Shown here in pieces: positions 1-5,005 of a DNA stretch of 5,005 bases. The notes below the pieces were generated by a model. It saw nothing but the letters and a program-made list of their open reading frames with translations, had not been told where the DNA came from and made no database searches. The position numbers were made by a program, and so were the translations under genes. The DNA comes from Bacteroidia bacterium (lineage in GTDB: Bacteria; Bacteroidota; Bacteroidia; Bacteroidales; UBA5342): positions 1-5,005 of the forward strand of contig JAUIMD010000199.1 of assembly GCA_030433225.1 (NCBI GenBank), written 5' to 3'. Position 1 is the stretch's first letter. Every line of letters begins with the position of its first letter.

Positions 1-433
1 AGGTAAAAATGTGTGGCGCGAAACGTATGGCTACCAGGACAGAGACACCTACCAAAAGGAGGTAGACTACCTAAAATCCTTCCTTACCCAGCGCTGGAAC
101 TGGATGGACCAGGAACTGGCTGCCATCGAAAATCCGAATCCGGTATCCATTGTAAATAAGGTAGATCGCTCGAAGGTGCATCTTCAGGTATACCCCAATC
201 CGGCCCGCTCGGTTGTGTATTTTAATGTGAAGGTGGAAACCCCAACCGAGGCAACCGTGCAACTGTATAACCTGCAGGGTGGATTGGTGCAAACCTTCCC
301 CCCAAATGCTCTGCAACCAGGAAGCACCTCCATCCGGTGCGCCTTTAATGCCAACCTAACCCCGGGCATGTATGTGTATAAAATAACATTGGATCAACAC
401 ACCGAAATTGTGGGCAAACTTGTAAAGCAGTAG
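1..433 (+). CDS. Probable CotH-like kinase family protein, C-terminal fragment with T9SS sorting domain
   Basis: This is the 3' end of a gene that begins left of the window. The frame is open from base 2 (Gly-Lys-Asn before the GTG at 11), so that GTG is an internal valine and not a start. Numbering from it as residue 1, residues 1-38 (WRETYGYQDRD, then EVDYLKSFLTQRWNWMDQEL) resemble the closing helix of CotH-type kinase domains, which often end in a pattern like E-x-x-x-L-K-x-W/F-L-x-x-R-x-x-W-M-D. A linker follows. Residues 58-140 form a T9SS type A sorting domain: VYPNPARS at 60-67, a TVQLYNLQG strand at 82-90, LTPGMYVYKI at 116-125, and a basic end. The protein is therefore expected to cross the outer membrane by T9SS and be released or anchored at the surface. 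CotH domains are atypical protein kinases in spore coats and are also common in secreted bacterial proteins of unknown substrate. The gene converges on the lyase at 516. The sorting domain is secure; the CotH call rests on about 40 residues and could be wrong. Confidence 0.62.
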   Translation, partial: GKNVWRETYGYQDRDTYQKEVDYLKSFLTQRWNWMDQELAAIENPNPVSIVNKVDRSKVHLQVYPNPARSVVYFNVKVETPTEATVQLYNLQGGLVQTFPPNALQPGSTSIRCAFNANLTPGMYVYKITLDQHTEIVGKLVKQ

Positions 434-463
434 CCCTGCTCGTCTTTCAGGTGTAAATTAGGA

Positions 464-508
464 TTTGATAAAAAAAGATGGGGTAAAAAGCGCCAATTTG
501 GTAACCCC
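464..508 (-). terminator. Weak candidate intrinsic terminator for the lyase gene at 516-2276
   Basis: In the convergent gap, the minus strand reads GGGGT (508-504), then an inner CCA/TGG mini-stem, then ACCCC (484-480). A three-base gap and a run of seven T (477-471) follow. A GC-rich outer stem followed by a T run downstream of the stop codon at 516-518 fits a Rho-independent terminator for the minus-strand gene. The outer stem has only five pairs and the arms are about 20 bases apart, so stability is doubtful. On the plus strand no T run follows the stem, so it would not serve the CotH-like gene. Confidence 0.3.
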
Positions 509-515
509 TGACAAA

Positions 516-2276
516 CTAGTCAATAAAGCATTTAAGATTTTCAGATCGTTCGTTGTTTACATTTAACGTTAAAATGTAGATTCCGTGTGGAAGGTTTACT
601 TTAGAAATGGTGGTTAGGGATGCCCCCGAAATTTCCCGCATCATTTTTCCATTCATATCAAAAAGAGTGGCAGATACGATGGGTTTGGAAGACTCCAACA
701 AAAAATGGTCTGACGAATAGCTAATTTTCACACTTCTATCCGCGGATTCAAGTTCCTTCGTTCCGGTTGGAAATTCTACTTCAATTTCTTCTCCCACTAA
801 ACTGTTTAAATACACCTCCAGGCAGGTATAGCCACTTTTGGTATAGCGGTTGCGGTCGTTGGCATCGTCCGGGTTCAGGCCGTTTTCCACTTCCCAGGCA
901 TCGTCCATACCGTCATGATCCTTATCGGTAATGGTATTGTAGGTAGCATATTCCGGATATCCACCCGCATCTTCTACACGGTCAATAATTCCGCTTATGG
1001 CATGGTTGTTAAACGTACCCCCCACACTCGCCGTACCATTTATGGCATCGTTCACAACGCGTTGGTCCGCAGCATCGCGCGGGAAGGCTCCTGATTTTTC
1101 CATAATGCTGTTAAACGCTTCCTGGGCGGTTTCCATTTGTATGGGGTATTTAATGTAATGCGCATCCGATTTCAGGTCATCCAAGGTGGTGGACGGAACA
1201 TTATCCACGTACTCCTCGTATTTCAATCCCCGGTAATTATCGCTATTTAGGGCGGCATTTGCACTTCCATCAATGTAATTGCCGCTTAAGTGCCACTTGG
1301 AATAAAACGTATCCTGAATGCCTACTTCAAAGGAGGCAGCCACAAAATAGGCCGAACGGTTATTGGGATAGGCGGGCCCTTGTTTGTAGTAGTTGTTTCT
1401 GAAATTAATGTTTACCGTACCTCTTCCGGCCATTTCATTTTCGCCGCCATAGCACGATGTGGCTTTGCCAAAGTTGTAGTTGACGTTGTTCACAAAATCC
1501 ACCAGTACATCGGGCGTAACTTCGGTGGAAACGCCAAAACGGGGCGCCCGTGACACACAACTGGCAATAAGGTTGTGGTGGTAGGTGGCCGGAGCACCGG
1601 CAATAACCGGGCCATATCCCCGCGCACCTTTGCCGTTAACGGATTGGTACAATCCTTCTGAAAAAATGCACCATTGCACCGTAATGCTGTCGCCATCGGC
1701 AAAGTCGCAGAGTTCTTCCGCCGACCATGAGAAGGAACAATGGTCAAAAATAAACCGTCCCCCGTTTTCTAAAATTACACTGGCTGCATTTATTTCCTCT
1801 CCATCCGGGGTATATGCGCCCGTTCTGAAGCGAAGGTGGCGCACAATTACGTTACGGCTTCCTCCCAGGTTAAATGCACCGCCTTTTATGCAAATGCCGT
1901 CACCGGGAGCCGTTTGCCCGGCTATAGTCAGGTCTTTCCGTTTGGCTTTCAGGTCGTGCCCTTTCAGGTCAATAATGCCGGAAACGCGAAATACAATGGT
2001 AAGCGGCCGCTGCACCTTAATGTTGCCCAGGGGAGGAATGTTTACGATTTCCACCCCTTGTCCCAGTGCCCAGCGCAAACTGCCAACCGGTGGATTGTCC
2101 GGGTCATCTTCCAGGGTGGTAACTTCCACCACATATCCCCCTCGTCCGCCACTTACATTTTTAGCAAAGCCCTCTGCGGTTGGAAATGCCAGGGTTTGTG
2201 CACTCAATGAACCTGCTGCACCCAAGGCGAACAGAAAAAGAACGCCCAGAAGCATGGTATTTTTACTTGTTTTCAT
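516..2276 (-). CDS. Secreted pectate-lyase-like protein (PL1-type beta-helix) with calcium loop and divergent T9SS tail
   Basis: Predicted extracellular polysaccharide lyase that would cleave pectate-like polygalacturonate by beta-elimination with calcium. The ATG start gives a classic signal peptide: MKTSKN, a hydrophobic core at about 8-22, and probable cleavage after Ala26. The PL1-type domain begins at once (LAFPTAEGF at 29, SGGRGG at 42-47). It continues with LTIAGQTAPGDGICI (116-130), RNVIVRHLRFR (141-151), FDHCSFSW (177-184), TYHHNLIASCVSRAPRFG (231-248) and the helix rungs DFVNNVNYN and NFRNNYY. By analogy with PelC, Lys216 and Arg243 are candidate catalytic residues, and Asp178 with Glu187/Glu188 candidate calcium ligands; these assignments are inferred by eye. 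Residues 451-470 carry a D-x-D-x-D-G calcium loop followed by NGLNPDD; the second loop found in many relatives is lost here (YTKSGYT). Residues 510-586 form a T9SS-like tail (LFDMNGK, LPHGIYILTL) without the usual YPNP. No Shine-Dalgarno motif precedes the start; the leader is A-rich. It lies 112 bp downstream of a paralogous lyase on the same strand. Natural substrate not proven. Confidence 0.88.
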   Translation of the reverse strand: MKTSKNTMLLGVLFLFALGAAGSLSAQTLAFPTAEGFAKNVSGGRGGYVVEVTTLEDDPDNPPVGSLRWALGQGVEIVNIPPLGNIKVQRPLTIVFRVSGIIDLKGHDLKAKRKDLTIAGQTAPGDGICIKGGAFNLGGSRNVIVRHLRFRTGAYTPDGEEINAASVILENGGRFIFDHCSFSWSAEELCDFADGDSITVQWCIFSEGLYQSVNGKGARGYGPVIAGAPATYHHNLIASCVSRAPRFGVSTEVTPDVLVDFVNNVNYNFGKATSCYGGENEMAGRGTVNINFRNNYYKQGPAYPNNRSAYFVAASFEVGIQDTFYSKWHLSGNYIDGSANAALNSDNYRGLKYEEYVDNVPSTTLDDLKSDAHYIKYPIQMETAQEAFNSIMEKSGAFPRDAADQRVVNDAINGTASVGGTFNNHAISGIIDRVEDAGGYPEYATYNTITDKDHDGMDDAWEVENGLNPDDANDRNRYTKSGYTCLEVYLNSLVGEEIEVEFPTGTKELESADRSVKISYSSDHFLLESSKPIVSATLFDMNGKMMREISGASLTTISKVNLPHGIYILTLNVNNERSENLKCFID

Positions 2277-2299
2277 TTGTATCTGATTTTTTTAAGGTC

Positions 2300-2336
2300 T
2301 TTATTAAAACACCCCCCTTGCTGTGAGCGCAAGAGG
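2300..2336 (-). terminator. Hairpin with T-rich tail between the two lyase genes: terminator or attenuator
   Basis: The minus strand reads CCTCTTGC (2336-2329), a seven-base loop GCTCACA, then GCAAGGGG (2321-2314). This gives an eight-pair stem with one T-G wobble. It is followed by GG, TG, TTTT and AATAAAG. The structure sits after the stop of the upstream lyase (2389-2391) and before the start of the downstream lyase (2276). It could end transcription of the larger gene or reduce read-through into the smaller one. The T tract is short and starts four bases after the stem, so termination may be partial. Confidence 0.42.
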
Positions 2337-2361
2337 TACGTTGAACTACACGTCAGGGATT

Positions 2362-2380
2362 GCCCGTGCATTCTCCGGGC
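2362..2380. repeat. Short perfect inverted repeat in the intergenic gap
   Basis: GCCCG (2362-2366) and CGGGC (2376-2380) are perfect inverted arms of five bases around a nine-base loop, starting about nine bases after the stop codon of the larger lyase. There is no T run on either side. It may protect the 3' end of the mRNA or pair with the neighbouring hairpin, or may be chance. Together with the hairpin at 2314-2336 it accounts for most of the recognisable structure in the 112-bp gap. No convincing Bacteroidota promoter (TTTG at -33 and TAnnTTTG at -7) was found there. Confidence 0.3.
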
Positions 2381-2388
2381 TGTTGTGT

Positions 2389-5005
2389 CTATTCCCGGCG
2401 AATGAATTTTATGGTTTGATGTACGGATGCGTTTTGCAGCGAAATGTAATACATGCCCGGTTTTAACTGATTTGTGGGCAGTTGCAGTTGCGTTTGTCCG
2501 GCCGGCAAGGTTGTGCGCTGCAGCGCTTGCCCGTTTATATGGCTTAATGTAACTACCGATGGCTCCGACATTCCCTTGTGGACGGAAACCACCACAGTAC
2601 TGCGAGCCGGGTTGGGGTACAAACGAACCGTGTTCACTTTATTTTGCCGGGGAGCATCGGGAACAGCGGTCGCTGGATTGACGGTAATCAAGGTGGATTT
2701 GCTGCGCTCAAGGAAGTAGCTGTATTCAAACGGCAAATCGGCCGGTGTTTCCCCCACAAACAGTTGCACTGTGCGGGTAAGTGCACTTCCTTCCTCATCA
2801 TCCACACGAAAAGTTACCTGAGCAAATCCCTTTTGTTCGGGTGAAAATTCGAACGTTGAAGTTTGGGGCACCAGTTTTGCAGTACCGTTTACGCTGGAAA
2901 GGATGGAATACACCGGTTTTTTTGTAAAACCTCGCGTATAATCCCCCATGTTGACGGTTATCAATGCTTGTTCCTCCATAAAATAGTGCGGCTGTGCCAT
3001 CCATTGCAGGTAATCTTCCAGACGCGTATATCCATCTTTGTCAGGGTCAGCATTGGCCTCCGTAAAATCCCCCGGGCTGCTGTTCGGATTTAAGCCCAGC
3101 GCATTCTCCCACCAGTCGGGCAAACCGTCGTTGTCGCTGTCCCAGTTGTCAGCACGTTCGTAACCGGGGTAGGTTTCCCAGGCATCTACATCTTTTTCGT
3201 GGTCGGGCAGGCCCGGCAGGTTGCTTTTACTTCCTCGTACCGAGTAGGTTCCGGTAAGTGTTTCGTGCACCATTCGCTGGTCGTGCTCATCAAAGGCAGG
3301 CTGGGTACAGCCGGCTGTGCTCACTACAATTTTGTACGCTTCTTCGGCCGTTTGGGTGTTCACATACGACGGAAAAAATGGTTCATTTACCCACAATTCC
3401 CAATCCATCACCTGATTGGAAGCTTTCTGGTAGTCGCGGCCACAAGCATCGGTCAGTCCGTTGCACGACAGGCTACCGTTGGTTTCTTCGCGAACATTTC
3501 CTTTGTAGAAATAACTTTGTGAACCTTTTCCGGTGCCTTCCAACTGAGCAATGAGCATGTTGTTTTGTTTGCTGGCCGCACCTTTTTTGTAATAATTGTT
3601 CACAAAATTTACCTCATGAGCTCCACCATCGGTGGTTCGTCCTTCCCAGTTGTACACTACATTGTTGGTAATGTCGAGGCGGCCCGAGTAATACCCGTCA
3701 CCGTCCAAACCGCCAGCCATGCTCCAGTTTCTTCCGGCACAATGCGCCAAAAGGTTATGGTGGAAACTGCCAACATCTCCCCCGATACTGGCTGCAAAGC
3801 CGTGCCGTTTTCCTTCGGGGTAGTTAGAATGTCCGGCCTGGTTTAAGGCTTCAGAAATCAGGGTATTTTGCAGCGTTATGTTTTTTGCTCCTCGTGAACT
3901 AAATGCTTCATCAATGGTCCAGCTAATGGAACAATGATCAATAATGCTGTGGTTGGCACCGGTGAGTCCCATGCCATCGTAAGTTACGCCAATGCCCAGG
4001 CGCACCCGCAGGTTTTGTATAATTAGGTCGTCGCCAACAATGCCCAGCGGAGCCCACCGAAAGCAAATGCCTTTACCCGGTGCCGTTTGGCCGGCCACGG
4101 TAATTTGGTCGTGATTAATCACAAGGCGTGAGTTTAAGGTAATAAGGCCGGAAACACGAAACAAAATAGTGCGGGGGCCGGTGTAATTTTCTACGGCATG
4201 CCTGAAACTGCCTTCTCCTGCATCTTTCAGGTTGGTTACATACACCACTTGTCCACCCCTGCCACCACTCGCAAATCGGCCGTAGCCTTCAGCACCGGGA
4301 AAAGCCAGCTGCCGGGGTTTGAATTGCCACACTTTGCCTTTGGTACGAATGCCGGAAGTGTCCAGTTGATCCACCCGCCAATAATACGTTTGCATGCTGT
4401 ACAGGTTATCCAGTAACAGCGCACTGCTATCAGCCGGTAGTTCAGCTTTTAACAGGGGATCGTTGGTTCCTTCGGCATGAAAAACAGCCGCAGAATCGGT
4501 GCCTACGTACACAAACTGTAGGGCGGTAGTATTGCTAATGGCAGGCAGCCACGATAGTTGAATGGTTTGATCATCAGCATCGGCGTGAAAATCCCTGTCG
4601 GCAGGTAGGGGTTCGCGGGCTTGTTTTTTTGTGTCTGTGGTATTTAACTCTATGGCATTTATACACACGTTATAATCCGTTGCTTTTGTTGGATTTCCAG
4701 TATAATTCATATCCGGTTCCATGCGCAATGTCATCCGTTGACCCGGAGAGGTCACCTCCAACACCGTGTATAAAACGGTTGCTTCAGAAACATTGGTTAC
4801 CTTTTGAGAACGCACCACCCGGGCATGTACCAATTGGTTGTTCAGGTACACATTTATAGGTGCCCGGTTAACTTTTGAGGAATCGCTCCACAGGTTATGG
4901 TAGGTTTGCAGGGCGTGCTTTCCAACGGGAAGACCGCTTATTTCCAGCTCCAGCACCCCTCCTTGCCCGGGATTTGCCAATAGCACATCGTTATCCACGG
5001 TAACT
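2389..5005 (-). CDS. Large multidomain secreted pectate-lyase-like protein with T9SS sorting domain (N-terminus off the window)
   Basis: The frame is open to the right edge, so the true start and signal peptide lie outside; the GTG at 4998 is used only as residue 1 for numbering. Residues 1-120 look like the end of a malectin/galactose-binding-like beta-sandwich (LELEISGLPVGKHAL, INVYLNNQLV, DYNVCINAIEL). Residues about 137-227 are FnIII-like, ending in YYWRVDQLD and GKVWQF. The PL1-type lyase domain covers about 231-600: LAFPGAEGYGRFASGGRGG, ITVAGQTAPGKGICF (299-313), IIDHCSISWTIDEAFS (352-367), FHHNLLAHCAGRNW (412-425), NNVVYNW and FVNNYYKKG. Lys397 and Arg423 are candidate catalytic residues by PelC analogy, and Asp354 with Asp363/Glu364 candidate calcium ligands. 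Two calcium loops follow (DSDNDGLPD at 620, DPDKDGYTRLEDYL at 651). A cadherin/Ig-like module at about 671-749 comes next, then a canonical T9SS type A tail (LYPNPARS at 793, LKPGMYYISL at 845). Expected role is extracellular pectin-type lyase whose accessory modules may bind glycan. It is upstream of, and parallel to, the smaller lyase gene. Architecture is clear; exact substrate is not. Confidence 0.87.
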   Translation of the reverse strand, partial: VTVDNDVLLANPGQGGVLELEISGLPVGKHALQTYHNLWSDSSKVNRAPINVYLNNQLVHARVVRSQKVTNVSEATVLYTVLEVTSPGQRMTLRMEPDMNYTGNPTKATDYNVCINAIELNTTDTKKQAREPLPADRDFHADADDQTIQLSWLPAISNTTALQFVYVGTDSAAVFHAEGTNDPLLKAELPADSSALLLDNLYSMQTYYWRVDQLDTSGIRTKGKVWQFKPRQLAFPGAEGYGRFASGGRGGQVVYVTNLKDAGEGSFRHAVENYTGPRTILFRVSGLITLNSRLVINHDQITVAGQTAPGKGICFRWAPLGIVGDDLIIQNLRVRLGIGVTYDGMGLTGANHSIIDHCSISWTIDEAFSSRGAKNITLQNTLISEALNQAGHSNYPEGKRHGFAASIGGDVGSFHHNLLAHCAGRNWSMAGGLDGDGYYSGRLDITNNVVYNWEGRTTDGGAHEVNFVNNYYKKGAASKQNNMLIAQLEGTGKGSQSYFYKGNVREETNGSLSCNGLTDACGRDYQKASNQVMDWELWVNEPFFPSYVNTQTAEEAYKIVVSTAGCTQPAFDEHDQRMVHETLTGTYSVRGSKSNLPGLPDHEKDVDAWETYPGYERADNWDSDNDGLPDWWENALGLNPNSSPGDFTEANADPDKDGYTRLEDYLQWMAQPHYFMEEQALITVNMGDYTRGFTKKPVYSILSSVNGTAKLVPQTSTFEFSPEQKGFAQVTFRVDDEEGSALTRTVQLFVGETPADLPFEYSYFLERSKSTLITVNPATAVPDAPRQNKVNTVRLYPNPARSTVVVSVHKGMSEPSVVTLSHINGQALQRTTLPAGQTQLQLPTNQLKPGMYYISLQNASVHQTIKFIRRE

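Noticed and set aside
11..13. GTG at 11 as a real start codon of the left-hand gene.
   Set aside because: The frame is open upstream to the window edge and the protein would begin in the middle of a helix without a signal peptide, although its tail requires Sec export before T9SS.
480..508. The convergent-gap hairpin as a bidirectional terminator serving the left-hand gene too.
   Set aside because: On the plus strand the stem is followed by TGACAAACTAGT with no T run; only the minus-strand reading resembles an intrinsic terminator.
1585..2286. A 233-codon open frame on the plus strand opposite the smaller lyase gene.
   Set aside because: It is fully antisense to a gene with a signal peptide and clear lyase motifs; its translation is rich in Pro, Arg and Ser with no recognisable domain, so it is a frame shadow.
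2277..2388. A Bacteroidota-type promoter for the smaller lyase gene.
   Set aside because: The nearest -7-like string on the minus strand (TACCTCTTG) has wrong spacing within the motif, lies in a hairpin arm, and has no TTTG at the right upstream distance.
4996..4998. GTG near the right edge as the start of the larger lyase gene.
   Set aside because: The frame continues to the edge (Val-Thr-Val before it), and a T9SS cargo without a signal peptide is not expected; the true start is outside the window.
1..5005. RNA genes, CRISPR arrays, insertion sequences or a phage or defence module.
   Set aside because: No tRNA- or rRNA-like segment, no regularly spaced repeats, no transposase-like frame and no terminal inverted repeats were seen; nearly all bases are covered by three ordinary secreted-protein genes.

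Overview
The window looks like chromosomal DNA of a Bacteroidota bacterium that has a type IX secretion system (T9SS). The strongest evidence is that all three coding regions end in a recognisable T9SS type A C-terminal sorting domain. The start of the one complete gene also lacks a Shine-Dalgarno motif and has an A-rich leader, as is usual in this phylum. The genus cannot be read from this sequence. An environmental plant- or algal-polysaccharide degrader of the Cytophagales or Marinilabiliales type would fit, but that is inference.

Layout. Bases 1-433 (+) hold the 3' end of a gene resembling the end of a CotH-type kinase domain, followed by a T9SS tail. A convergent gap of about 80 bp contains a weak terminator-like hairpin. 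Bases 516-2276 (-) hold a complete 586-residue secreted pectate-lyase-like protein (PL1-type right-handed beta-helix) with a signal peptide, a calcium-loop segment and a divergent T9SS tail. A 112-bp gap follows with two hairpins, one of them terminator-like. Bases 2389 to the right edge (-) hold a second, larger pectate-lyase-like protein. It is cut at its N-terminus by the window and has a carbohydrate-binding-like module, an FnIII-like module, a PL1-type domain, calcium loops, an Ig/cadherin-like module and a canonical T9SS tail.

How they fit together. The two lyase-like genes lie in the same direction, with the larger one upstream, and encode paralogous catalytic domains in different modular contexts. 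They probably act outside the cell or on its surface on pectin-like acidic polysaccharides, as part of a degradation locus that continues beyond the right edge. No SusC/SusD pair, sugar transporter, regulator, RNA gene, mobile element or CRISPR array is visible. I found no convincing previously undescribed system. The points worth a second look are differences between the paralogs in the active-site region, calcium loops and sorting tail, and the hairpin between them.
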